Source: Diploptera punctata
Lineage: Eukaryota > Arthropoda > Insecta > Blattodea > Blaberidae
Assembly (NCBI GenBank): GCA_030220185.1
Contig: JASPKZ010010216.1
Location: 1 to 64,000 of the forward strand
Reading direction: 5' to 3'
Length of the DNA: 64,000 nucleotides
In this document: positions 24,173 to 34,740 of the stretch, piece by piece
How the letters are laid out: every line of letters starts with the position of its first letter
Numbering within the stretch: the first letter of the stretch is position 1
The notes under the pieces: generated by a model
Told to the model about the DNA's origin: nothing
Databases searched by the model: none
The model's input: the letters and a program-made list of their open reading frames with translations, nothing else
Translations under genes and position numbers: made by a program

Positions 24173-24873
24173 AGTTTATTTCATTATTGAAACTGACTTT
24201 ATTGATGTATAATACCAGTACTTTACACAATGAATTACTAATTTTATTCACTCATGCTTATATATTTAAAACCAAGTTAGTATCGGTACAAAATAATGTG
24301 AGGTTATGTTTATTATTTGACTATTTTTTAACAATATATTTAATTACTGATTACAGAATATATTTTAGAAAGTATTTGAGTTTTATTTGATATTCATAAT
24401 ATTTTGAGTTCTTAAATACAGTCGGCCTATTTTTGTTAAAATGGTTAGCAAATAATATAAATCTAGTATGAATACTGTCCTATTATATAAAACAAGTCAG
24501 GCATAAATACAAGTAAGTTTAATTCGTTAATGAAAATTATTTTATTCATGTATAATACCAGTACTTTACACAATGAATTACTAATTTTATTCACTCATGA
24601 ATACATATTTAAAAGCAAGTTAGTATCATTACAAAATAATGTGAGGTTATGTTTATTATTTATGGACTATTTTTGAACTATATATTTAATTACCAATTAG
24701 AGAAATATATTTTATAAAATATTTGGTTTTATTTGACATTCTTAATATTTTGGGATATTAAATACAGTAGGCCTATTTTGTTGAAATGTGTTAGCAAGTA
24801 CCGTAATTTAAATCTAGTATGTATATACCTATAATATAGAACAAGTAATGAGATCCTAGGTCTAAATACAAAT
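24171..24873. repeat. two-copy tandem duplication (~345 bp)
   Basis: Copy 1 at about 24171-24510 and copy 2 at about 24511-24873 share long blocks such as ATAATACCAGTACTTTACAC and AAATAATGTGAGGTTATG with scattered substitutions. The duplication lies in the presumed first intron of the TIR element. Confidence 0.75.
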
Positions 24874-24879
24874 ATTTCT

Positions 24880-26620
24880 AGAGATAATTTCCAAAAATGT
24901 GTTAATCTTAAATGCCTTGTAGATAATCAGTACCGGTAATATATCTGACATCCAAGACAATTTTCCTGTTATTTAACGTTAGAGCAGTGGGAATTATGCT
25001 ACAATTGTATAGTGGCCTAACATATATTGTCATTAATTGTAAGATCAAGTATTTCTCTGAAAACATGTTCCAGAACAGAACAGTCATTATATGTAATGCA
25101 GCAGTTTCTCTATTATTTGATTTTATTATTCTAATTCTGTGATACTACTTTTCTTTAAATAATATGTTTTGACGAGTCTTAATATTGTAGACTAAACACC
25201 TGTAGCACTAAAAATAATTCATGAAGTAACTGCAGATCAATGATAACATTTGATATATCAGCATGTGCAAATCTATGATACACAGAAGTTACAAATTGTA
25301 AGAAATGCAAGTTACTAAGCATACAGGGAAAAACTGCACTTAAACTAGCGTCAAATATTTTCAAAGTCCTATAGAATAACAGTGTGCATGCACCAGAGTT
25401 TTGTAGAGCCACCGATAACCCACAATCGAACCACATATTAATTATCATCCTGGATTACTATCCGTCGCTATGAAATTTAAATGACCACATATTTGCAATA
25501 AGTCCCCAAATCTATGTTATAAAGATATATTAATAATATTAAATTTACCAAACTTTATAAAAAATGGGTGTACACTTACTTATCGCTCCCTAACGCTGAT
25601 CCAACCAGCGATAACCCAAAACAGCGATAGAAAAATCATAGACTAAGTAATATACTCTGTGGAGAAATAGCAGTTAGCATCACAATATTGTCTAACAGTG
25701 TCATAATATTGTGATTTGCATATTTAAATAAATACTTCAAAACTGTCTAATAATGTTATAAAATTGTTTGAAAAAGTTTAAAATAATAAATAATGTTAGT
25801 AAATACAAAAGAAGAGTTATAGTTTACAAAAAGAAGAGCTATAGTTTACAATAATATAACTGAAAAATCAAGCGCTAGTAAAAGTGCAGTTGAGCCAGCA
25901 TACAGTAATTCTTATGTATTATACACCAGTGGTATACTATGTTGATTGTGAAATCTATAATTTTAATTATTGATAAAATAACTTCAGCTAGTTATGAATA
26001 ATTCACTTGTACTGCTATATGCGTGTATTATGTGAGTTGATCTGTACAACACAATAAGTTTATATTACATACTGCTTTTTTTTTACAAATCAAGCCATTT
26101 CTCCAATAAATCAGCTGCTCCTGGCTTTGGACAATGATTAGATAAGGGTTCATCATTCAGGAGGGGTCAGGAGTTCAACAGTCCTAAGATATTGTCTGCC
26201 GAGTCAGTTGTGCCATTGCAAGTTCTCGACTTGAAGCTACATCCCTAAAGACCGGAAGTTCAATGGATTACACAAACAAAGATGGTGATGGTGTTGCAGA
26301 ATAGTTCAAGTAACTTGAAATACTACTTCTCTTTAAAAGTGAAGGCTATTTGTAAATCAAATATGACATTTTGTGACATCATTGCTAGGTGAAGAACAAT
26401 TTATGGCAAATTATAACATTTGCAACTATTAAGTCTAACAGTTATGAATATTTATACACATCAGTCTTAAACTTAGAACAGCTTAAAAAAATAACTCACC
26501 CTAGCTTACATTTCTCATATTGTAAAATGTAACGTTGTTAGTTACGTCATATAACTTTGTTATAATTTCTCTATAAATTATTTTTTTCATAATTGGGTTT
26601 GGAGAGATGGATTTCAAGGG
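24880..26620. other. unassigned interior of the TIR element
   Basis: No clear domain-bearing exon was recognised. A somewhat GC-richer patch at 26100-26290 may be coding debris of the element but shows no motif I can name. Confidence 0.4.
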
Positions 26621-26625
26621 ATATA

Positions 26626-28020
26626 CAGCTGGTGTCATTCACTTGTCATTTTCACAACAAACGAAAACTGTATTTCAGAATTCGAACATAAAAGTTGAAC
26701 AACAATGGTTCAAATGATTAGTATGGGGTGTGATTACCCGTGACAGCTACACAAGACTCACATCGACGTGGCATGCTAGTGATGAGGTTGTTCAGGAGTT
26801 CGATGCTCAGCAAATTCCACTCCTCATGAAGAGCAATGTGAAGGTCTTGAAGTGTCCTCGGAGGAGGCTGACGAGATGCAATTTGTCTCCCTAAGGCATC
26901 CCATGCATGCTCTATAGGATTCGTATCCGGAGACCTCGCTGGCCACTCCATACGCTGGATATCTTCCTCCTGAAGAAACTCATCCACCAGTTGTGACCTA
27001 TGAGGTCGGGCATTGTCATCCATGAATATGAATTCTGGACCCACAGCTCCCCTGAAAAGTCTTACATGAGGTTCCAGGATCTCTTCTCTATACCGCTGAG
27101 CATTAACAGTGCCACCTGCGAAGATGTGAAGCTCTGTGCGTGCATTCATCATTATACCTCCCCATACCAGGAGACCACCGCCACCAAATGGATGTCTTTC
27201 CACGATGTTCATGGGGTTGTAACGAGTTCCTTGCTCCCTCCAGATAGTCACGCGATGCGAATCACAGTTCAAGCTGAATCTGGACTCGTCTGTAAATAGC
27301 ACGCTGCTCCACTGATTTAGAGTCCAGTCGCGATGTTCCTGACTCCACCGTAAACGTGCTCTCTTGTTATCAAGGGTGAGTGGGACGCACACTACAGGCC
27401 GCCTAGCATACAGACCAGCAGCTCTGAGTCTTCTATAGACAGTTTGTCTGGATACTCTGATACCTGAGGCGGCCACAAGTTCTGAACTCAGTTGTCTGGC
27501 AGACATTGTTCGGTTTCTTCTTGCAGTTAACGCAAGATATCGATCCTGCTGAGGATTTGTAACTCTTGGACGACCTCCCACTGGTCTTCGCCTAACGTCT
27601 CCGGTCTCTTGGAACCGTCGCCATAACCTAGATATAACATTTTGTGGCACATTAAGTGCTATGGAGACCTCAGTTTGTGTCTGTCCTGTTTCTAGCCGCC
27701 CAATAATTCTACCCCGAAGCAGAGGGTCCAGATGTTGTCTTTGTGCCATTTTACTGCAATCTGTTCTTACACTACATCTGATTATATCATAACTCTCTTT
27801 AAAAATGAAGATTTATGGAACAGGGCTTAACTGCAACAATGCAATTTTCATTTATAATTGCTATTAATTTTTTCATTGTTGAAGAGAGATTATAATTTAG
27901 TATGTAAACTAAACTAAATGTACTGAGAAACGTTTTGATAAATAATTTTTACTCCTTGCTCCTCTTTAAGCATTTTGATTTTCCGTTTTACAAATTATCC
28001 TAAACTTTTGGACACCAGTG
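26626..28020 (-). mobile_element. Tc1/mariner-type transposon, complete
   Basis: About 1.4 kb element. The right end read from the other strand is CACTGGTGTCCAAAAG; the left end is CAGCTGGTGTCATTCAC. They share CTGGTGTC and a later AAACGRAAA-like block. TA occurs outside both ends (26624-26625 and 28021-28022), the expected Tc1/mariner target duplication. The inverted repeats have diverged from each other although the transposase frame between them is open. The element sits inside the 8.7 kb TIR transposon and so is younger than it. Confidence 0.8.
26718..27749 (-). CDS. Tc1-like transposase, intact ORF (343 codons)
   Basis: Nuclear DNA-binding transposase that cuts and re-inserts its element at TA sites. 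The first ~110 residues hold two helix-turn-helix regions (VSIALNVPQNVISRLWRRF at about 28-46; SSELVAASGIRVSRQTVYRR at about 88-107), joined by a GGRPR motif at about 58-62. The catalytic domain shows FTDESRF (Asp154), FMDDNARPH (Asp245) and SPDTNPIEHAWDAL (Glu280). The spacing of 34 residues between Asp245 and Glu280 gives DD34E, the Tc1 signature. Length is normal for the family. No stop or frameshift occurs, and the ATG at 27749 precedes MAQRQHLDPLLRGRIIG, a usual start. No promoter is assigned. Activity is plausible but untested; diverged TIRs argue against very recent movement. Confidence 0.92.
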   Translation of the reverse strand: MAQRQHLDPLLRGRIIGRLETGQTQTEVSIALNVPQNVISRLWRRFQETGDVRRRPVGGRPRVTNPQQDRYLALTARRNRTMSARQLSSELVAASGIRVSRQTVYRRLRAAGLYARRPVVCVPLTLDNKRARLRWSQEHRDWTLNQWSSVLFTDESRFSLNCDSHRVTIWREQGTRYNPMNIVERHPFGGGGLLVWGGIMMNARTELHIFAGGTVNAQRYREEILEPHVRLFRGAVGPEFIFMDDNARPHRSQLVDEFLQEEDIQRMEWPARSPDTNPIEHAWDALGRQIASRQPPPRTLQDLHIALHEEWNLLSIELLNNLITSMPRRCESCVAVTGNHTPY

Positions 28021-28263
28021 TACATGTTCCTCAGTCTTATTGTTTTGCAGTTTGTTGTATCTGATAGAAACTATAAGATATTTGAAGCAGTAAATAATAA
28101 GAGTTTATTTATATGAATTATTGTATAATTTTGAAAAATATTAAATAAAATATAATTTCAAAATAATTACTTCTATGTGTTACCCACTAGTGTTTTCAAG
28201 TCATTTTCAAACATATTCCTGTATTTAATGTTTTATTTTAGGAAGTAATATTTTGAGGTTCTT

Positions 28264-28420
28264 TTAATTAAATTATTTGGAGTCTGTTCATCTTAACTCA
28301 ATATTAATGTTGATTTGTTCTTGAACATGTTTCGATTATAGCATATCAATGATTATGATATAAGCGAAACATGTTCAAGATAATCAACATTAATATTGAC
28401 TCCAAATAATTTAATTAATA
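28264..28420. repeat. hairpin element with ~65-bp arms
   Basis: TAATTAAATTATTTGGAGTC at the left is inverted as GACTCCAAATAATTTAATTA at the right. The complementarity continues inward (AATATTAATGTTGATT, GAACATGTTTCG) to a short loop near 28345. Small MITE or hairpin insertion. Confidence 0.75.
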
Positions 28421-28610
28421 TTCCTGTATGTTACGTTGGAGACTATCTTTTCTTGAGGAAATGCAGTGATGGAATTGAAGACTATAGGGAAAAAGAGAGG
28501 TAAGTCAGTAAATGTGATAAAAAAAATCAGTTAAGGGCACATTCATATAGCTTGAGCAGTGAATTTTATATGGGCTAAATTATGGAGCAAAAGTAAGGCT
28601 AGTCACTGAG

Positions 28611-28912
28611 ATTTTTTTTTTTGCAAATGCCCCAGGTTGCCCTTCGACATTCCTGGTGTTCCCTCCTGGCATGGCATACTTGTAACCCACTTCTGAGGTT
28701 GGGGCGCCTGGAAGCCAGGGTTACATTGCCCCGATGATATGATGGATGATGATAGTGGTGCACCAGGAGAGTCCCTAATCCCAAGCTTAATCTAAGATGA
28801 ATATGAATACAATGATTTCGATGGCCATATGATTTCGGGGACCGTTTGGGTCTTACAGGTGAGGAAAAACCCAGAAAAACTGTCCCGACCGGGGATCGAA
28901 CCCAAGGCCCAT
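28611..28912 (-). mobile_element. SINE-A-related retroposon (variant)
   Basis: On the minus strand it begins with GGTTCGATCCCCGGTCGGG (B-box region, right side) and shares AGACCCAAACGGTCCCCGAAA with SINE-A. It then has a different 3' body and ends in a poly-A-like tail, seen as a T run at 28612-28622. The ORF across it is incidental. Confidence 0.6.
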
Positions 28913-29414
28913 TTGATAGTGAAAAAAAGGTAAGTCTATAGTGAACAGGGGAAAAGGAAAGCAAGTCATTTTAATCTAACTGTTGCAGTGCAGGTGTAGA
29001 GTAATAGAACTGGATTTATTCAATATTGGTCTTATTTGGGAGGAGAATTACATGTACACTATTTTTTCATTGTATTGCTTCATATGTTGTTTTACTAGTA
29101 ATATTGTGCGAGAAAAGTGAAAACTGGAATCACATACATTCAAAATGAATGAGTATGATCAATAACTGTGTATCTTATGAAAGCTGTAAGAAGAGGAAGA
29201 GTTTTTGGCAGGATGAAAGATACTAACAAAAAATTGAGAGCTCAGATTCATGAAACTGGAGACTCCTGTAATTGTAGGTTAAAATATTTAAAACGTATTG
29301 ATGTAAATCAGCAAAATAAATGAATCAACAAATTCAAAATTTACAATGTTAGAGGCACAATCTTTATATATATTAAAATTAATGTTGGGAAGTAAACATT
29401 ATGAGGTTATATCA

Positions 29415-30078
29415 TTAATAGTGAGTGGAGAACATATTTTTAATAACTCACGTCATACAATTTCAAATTTATTTGATTTAAGTCCATTGGTTTCGAATGA
29501 ATTTTTCATTCATCTTCAGTTTATTTTCATGACACCAACTGTTGAAATTCTATGTTTGTTGATTTCACCATGGTTACCTCTAACGCTGCCATCTTTTGGT
29601 TGGCTTTATAAATTTTGAAATAAAATTTTTTTCTATAGGAATATCAAAATTCATTGATCAATATTTATTCTTTTGAATGAATATCTTCTCCCAAACTGTT
29701 AATTCTAATAGTTTATCCAATTGTTTCAAAAGTTTTGCATCTCTATTAATTTTATGATGTTCTAATAAACTATGTGCAGCAATTGCTGATTTTTCAATTT
29801 CACAATTTGAAACAATTGGATAAACCATTAGAATGAACAGTTTGGGAGAAGATATTCATTCAAAAGAATAAATATCGATCAATGAATTTTGATATTCCTA
29901 TAGAAAAAAATGTATAATGCCAACCAAATATGGCAGAATTAGAGAATTGGTGAAATCAACAACTGAAAATAAACTGAAGATGAATGAAAAATTCATTCAA
30001 AACCAATGGTCTTAAATCAAATAAATTTGAAATTGTATGAGGTGAGTTATTAAAAATATGTTCTCCACTCACTATTAA
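29415..30078. repeat. foldback element, copy 2 (~315/~270-bp arms)
   Basis: The left arm (29415-29731) begins TTAATAGTGAGTGGAGAACA. The right arm (29806-30078) is its inverse, ending TCCACTCACTATTAA, and the arms pair over most of their length with a loop of about 75 bp. Related to the foldback at 2679-3157 through the GTTGAAATTCTG...CACCA and AAATTCATTGATCAATATTTATTC...GAATG blocks. It separates two exon-like parts of the transposase remnant. Confidence 0.8.
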
Positions 30079-31308
30079 CTTTATATATATGTTTGGTCCC
30101 ACAATATTAAACAGAGGAGGCCAAAATAAATGAAGATGATGCTCTCCTTCGTAGTAAAGTTTCAGATACAAGGTAAGAATTTCAGATGAAAATTATGCAA
30201 ATGAAATAAAGATATATGTAAAAAAGTTTTCAGGTTTATAAATGCCATTTCAAAATAGAGAATTGAAAATATCCGAAAATCTATAAATACTAATGCAGAG
30301 ATAGGCAAGGATATGTAAGGCAAACACACCAACAGGCAGACCAAATTGTCCAAAACTGGTTATGGAACACACATCATTTAAGGGTCCTGAAAGCCATTAT
30401 AGCATAAAGAAAACAGAAGTTGTATTTACCTGGGGAACTGTGTATTTTTAACAACGTATAACATGTATAAAGACAATTATTCTGAAAACTTTATATCTTC
30501 TGAAATGTATTAAACCATTTTCATAACACAGTTCAACATTTAATTTGGATACCCCAGAAACGATTCGTATAGTATCTGTGATGAATTTACTGCTAATAAG
30601 AAGTCGCTCCTGTTCAGTTAAGTACCATTGCAAATGAAGAGATGAGGCTGGAGATAGAGAAGAAGGTAATGTATCTTGAAACTGAAAACAAGGTTCACAT
30701 AGCAAGAACTGAGATTATTTATAACGGCCAGAGGGAAGCATGGAAGAGAAGTACTAAATTTATTTCCATGGATTTTCAGAAAAATCTCCCCTGTCCAAAC
30801 ATCATATATTACAAGCAACGATTTAGCTACTTTTCTTTCAACATTCAAAAGTTGTTTGATAACAAGGTCATTTTCTATATTTATTCTGAAACTCATGGTA
30901 GGAAAGGAGCCAATAAGGTAACTTCATTTCTTATTAATCAGTATATTACAAACATCCTTAACCCAAAAATCTAGTAGTTAAATATATTCTGTGAATCTGC
31001 AGGAGGGCAAATAAAAATTACATGCTCTTTAGATATTTACACTACATTGTTCATGAGAAGACACATTTGCAGTCAGTTCTTGTCACATTCCCAATAAGTG
31101 GACCTACATACCTAGAATGTGACAAGGGTATGGGTCTGATAAAGTCAAACATTTTTAGTGAAATTCGTTAAGACTGGGTTGCAGTATTCCAAAGTGCAAC
31201 AATGAAAATAATGAATATATGTAAGACAAAAAGAAAACTCTCACTGTTCTTATAATAGGTCCAGGAACAACCAAAAAAATTGAGCTTCCCAAGATCTACT
31301 CCAAGTTT

Positions 31309-31459
31309 CTTCTTCTTCTTCTTCTTCCTTCCAAGTATTAGGCCAAGGCCTGTTACGATCCTATAGAAAATTTTCCCTCCAGCGTTTGAGGGAAATTCTC
31401 GTATAAGACTTGAAAGCATAATAATAGTCCCTTCGATTGGTTGCTGGCCAAAGGAAGGA
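31309..31459 (-). mobile_element. short retroposon with (GAA)n tail and 12-bp TSD
   Basis: A 151-bp insertion. The minus-strand 3' end ...GGCCTTGGCCTAATACTTGG is followed by (GAA)n, seen as (CTT)n at 31309-31326. TACTCCAAGTTT flanks it exactly at 31297-31308 and 31460-31471. The sequence on either side joins into what looks like transposase reading frame, so it is a late retroposition, probably of a SINE or truncated LINE. Confidence 0.8.
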
Positions 31460-32429
31460 TACTCCAAGTTTTACAAATTAAACTAATCTGTTCCATCACA
31501 AGTTCATCCGCAGACAGGACGTTCCTATATTATGATTACACCTGAATAACCATGAAGCACAAAGGTTTGTAATCTAGCAATTCTATGCATTGAGAGGGAG
31601 AAATGTTGGAATTTTTTTTAAGGACCTCTCATCAGATTTGTTGCTTAATGGCTCCAAATCACCTTATATATATAACATGGCTTGCATTATCATAATCATT
31701 TTGCATGTTATTAAATAATTCTTCCAAGAATGAGAGTTTACAGCAGCAACATTTTCAGGAGATGGATTAGATACTTTGTAAACACTGTAATACATGGTCC
31801 CAACCAAAATAATTGCTCTTCTTATACCATTAAAATGGCTTGTTCCATGAAAACTTTTACATAACCCAAATATACTAAAGCATTCCAATGATGATGATGA
31901 TGATGATGATAATACACTACCATATTATATTAATGTAAAAGTGTTTTTAAATCAATCATTAGGTTAATTTAAAAACAGGCCTAATCAAGAAAAAATATTT
32001 TTCGTCGTTACGCATGTTTTATGGATAGTTTCTTATTTCCTATAGTTTCAACGTTTCTATATTAATTCTATTATAGTTTTGAAAATCTTTCGTTGGACAT
32101 GTTCTTTATTTCTGGCAAATTTTCCACGTGTACTAATATACGTGATCTGTGGAACGTGTTTGTGTTGGTTCAATGTGTTTATTTAGGTTTCTATGGTAAC
32201 GCGATAAGTAACAACCAATAGCATTTCTTTCCCCTCCTACAAATTTGTTCCGCTTGAATATGAGGTATGAGAAGTATACGATTCAAAATAATTTTAACGT
32301 TAAACCGCCCGTTTGTTTACGTCGGTGTTATATGGCGTGGTGAAACGCAAACACGCTTAGTTATTTTTCACCCGGTTATGTAACTCGTCGTGAAGGTTAA
32401 ATTTCACCGATGTTGGTGAAACCGGCCCT

Positions 32430-32945
32430 AAGATTCAGAATATAGACATGTCCTGTTCTGTGGTATCAAAAGTAAAGAAGCTGCTTAACAGAATATATAA
32501 TTATTATATCCAGATGAACAATACCTGCAAGAAAGTGTTCTCAATTCTGTGATGAGCCAATAAATTTTGAAATCGTGTTGTTAAATAACGTGGTAAATAT
32601 CTGTGCAGAATAGTAAGGTATGTGAATGTAAAGTTATTCTGTCATTTAGGCGTAGCCATGATAAGGCCTGAAATGAAGACGACACCTGGTCATAACAACG
32701 GAGATTCAATATAAATCGAATGCACACATTATGAGCACGCTGTAGTCTGTCAGATCAGTTGTCAGATTAGTAAGTAATATGTCGCAGTAGTCGAAGTGAG
32801 GCATTTTAAGAGTCTGTACAAGTACTTGTTTTAATTTTGTAGGAAGGAAGTTTTTAAAACTATTTAAGGACTGAAGAATTGAGAACACTTTCTTGCAGGT
32901 ATTATCCATCTGGATAAAATAATTATATATTCTGTTAAGCAGCTA
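32430..32945 (-). mobile_element. LINE-B copy 2, 5' half
   Basis: Resumes LINE-B after the TIR element: TAAGATTCAGAATATAGACA matches about 19405. The minus-strand frame 32909-32706 encodes CKKVFSILQSLNSFKNFLPTKLK and MPHFDYCDILLTNLTTDL of the RT C-terminal region. 32477-32556 is an inverted duplicate of 32875-32945. The copy is 5'-truncated near 32945. Confidence 0.75.
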
Positions 32946-33724
32946 AGTACACCATACATAGATTTTACTTTGTTGGTAAATTCGCCTTATTTTACACAGT
33001 CCCTGCGTGTTTTTTTTGTGTGAGTTTAGAAGCAAATTTGTGTTCCGTGTACTTGTGTGATTTTGTATAATTCATATATTTATTTCTGTAAGTTGCGTAC
33101 CTTATGAATTTGTAACTATTAGTTCAATTCTGTATTTGTAATATGTTTAACTTACTGAAATATGTACACATACTCCAAAATACATCATTTCATGAACGCA
33201 GGTAACAAAACGTTTTATGAGAATGAAATTCCTTATCGTGCACATCGATTTATAATATCCTCCTCTGAGAACGTATAGTTTTATTTGATATTTATAAACA
33301 TTTTGTATATTTAGGAAACAAATCGGGAATATTTCTACAATTTAATATTTTAAAAAGTACAGGTCCATAAACTTTATGAATGCTTCTTCAAATACTGCGA
33401 AGTAAAAATGCGTTTCTATTTTGACTCCACACTTTGCTAATAATAAATTTACTATCTATCCATAACCTGTACAAGATTCTTGGTTCCTGAAACCAATTTG
33501 ACATTCAAAACACATTGTGACAGTTTAAATGTAAATAAACTGTAATTATGAGTGGGCACAAAAAATAATTATTTGCTTAACTGATTTTCTTATAAATAGA
33601 ACAGCAAGATACTGTAAGAAATAAATAAATAAATTACGATATATCCATATTAACACGATACGAAGTTATAGTATATAGTAGCATATAGGATGACTTAATC
33701 AGGTACTAAATCTTTGATCCAACA
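32946..33724. other. unassigned AT-rich stretch
   Basis: No gene, domain or repeat family recognised on either strand. Confidence 0.5.
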
Positions 33725-33729
33725 ATAAA

Positions 33730-33805
<76 letters not shown>

Positions 33806-33808
33806 TAT
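33725..33808. repeat. (TAA)n microsatellite
   Basis: About 28 TAA units. Opposite-sense ATT-rich runs follow at 33940-33975 and 34040-34086. These may be tails of lost LINE copies, but no LINE body adjoins them. Confidence 0.9.
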
Positions 33809-33938
33809 TATTTTTATTACTGTTTGTTTACACTTAAAATAAAAAGGTGATCGATAACAGCGATCTAGCTGATGTATTGAATTGGTCACAATTCGCGATG
33901 CTTTGCGCAGAAAACTTGCAGTTATTGGGATTAATACG

Positions 33939-33974
<36 letters not shown>

Positions 33975-34114
33975 GGCGATTTTCATGCAGAAAACTTATC
34001 TAATGTTTTATTTATTGTGATTATTATGATTATGATTATTATTATTATTACTATTATTATTATTATTATTATTATTGTTGTTGTTGTATCCAGCAAACAC
34101 TTAATCGAATCTAC

Positions 34115-34310
34115 AATCTTCATCGTCATCTTCTTCTTCTTCTTCTTTTGTCCTCTGCAGGTTTTGGCAAATCGTCTGTTCTACGACTACGCGAATATGT
34201 CAGTCCATCTATTAAGTTTCTCGCCAGGTCTCTGCTTCACTGTGGTTGGTAACATAGTGCTTTTAACGGTAACCGGTGTTTTGGCATTCTCAAAACATGT
34301 TGTTTCCATT

Positions 34311-34364
<54 letters not shown>

Positions 34365-34740
34365 TGTCACTTAGAAGCTCTTCAGTCTTGAATGTATTTG
34401 TTAGATCTTCAGTATCCATATTGTCTCTTAATGTTATTCCACTTAAAGTTCGCAGGAATCTCTTTTGAGTATCATTTATTTTAGCTTTAACATGCCGACG
34501 AAAGGTTTACTCTTCACCTCCATATTTGCATATTTATATATCCAGCTTGCTTTGAGAATACATTGTGGGATCATATTTGAATTTTATTTTCTCAATTGTT
34601 TCTCAAAACATCATTTCAAAATACCATTTAGTTTGTTATACATTATTACATTTCTCTCAACGTATTTTCAAGAATAAACTGAGAGACATGGCAACCTAAA
34701 TATCTAACACCAGTTATCTGTTCAAATAGTTTATTTTATT
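34115..34740 (-). pseudogene. LINE 3' fragment (LINE-C-like), minus
   Basis: The minus-strand translation contains FLRTLSGITLRDN and LTNTFKTEELLSDI (34480-34380), then after a (TA)n run KWKQHVLRMPKHRLPLKALCYQ (34295-34237) and a DP/R-rich GRP-like tail. A (GAA)n tail is seen as (CTT)n at about 34126-34149. A truncated LINE whose RT is lost; tail type and C-terminal sequence resemble LINE-C. Confidence 0.65.
34312..34372. repeat. (TA)n microsatellite interrupting LINE fragment
   Basis: TA-dinucleotide run with two small interruptions. It lies between codons that are adjacent in related LINE proteins (TEELLSDI and YKLKWKQH-type). Confidence 0.85.

Larger units (their letters stand above)
28442..31620 (+). 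pseudogene. decayed DDE-like transposase of the 8.7 kb element
   Basis: Dispersed exon-like segments on plus. At 28442-28502 is VGDYLFLRKCSDGIEDYREK, ending at GAG|AGGTAAGT. At 29170-29330 is KAVRRGRVFGRMKDTNKKLR, then HETGDSCNC followed by LKYL-RIDVNQQ. At 30642-30970 is an open stretch of 110 codons with FISMDFQKNLPCPNIIYYKQ, FYIYSETHGRKGANKVTSFL and NPK. At 30975-31140, in shifting frames, are CESAGGQ and VLVTFPISGPTYLECDKGMG. The order Asp-QNLP, GGQ-N, and a late aromatic-x-x-D-x-D/MG motif matches a transposase-like family common in insect proteomes. I recognise the family but cannot confidently name it. Likely catalytic acids are the Asp of SMDFQ and the acid before AGGQ. Stops, frameshifts and nested repeats make it inactive. 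Confidence 0.55.
23756..32429 (+). mobile_element. 8.7 kb TIR transposon with TAA duplication (PIF/Harbinger-like by ends)
   Basis: The left end reads GGGCCGGTTTCACCAACA; the right end read from the other strand is the same 18 bases. Both are flanked by TAA. Comparison with uninterrupted LINE-B at about 19405 shows that TAA was single before insertion, so the duplication is TAA (TWA type, typical of PIF/Harbinger). The motif GCGTTTCACCA recurs just inside both ends. The interior carries plus-strand transposase-like exons (28442-31600), a possible first exon (23960-24172), a tandem duplication, an intact Tc1 element, foldback repeats and SINEs. Without nested insertions it would be roughly 6 kb. 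The ends and TSD are seen directly; the superfamily is inferred. Confidence 0.7.

Noticed and set aside
27000..27299. 99-codon plus ORF
   Set aside because: Antisense shadow of the Tc1 transposase.
30448..30896. Minus ORFs of 85 and 92 codons
   Set aside because: Antisense of the transposase exon at 30642-30970; no motif of their own.
33882..34358. 158-codon plus ORF with poly-Ile
   Set aside because: Produced by (ATT)n and (TA)n microsatellites and the antisense of a LINE tail.
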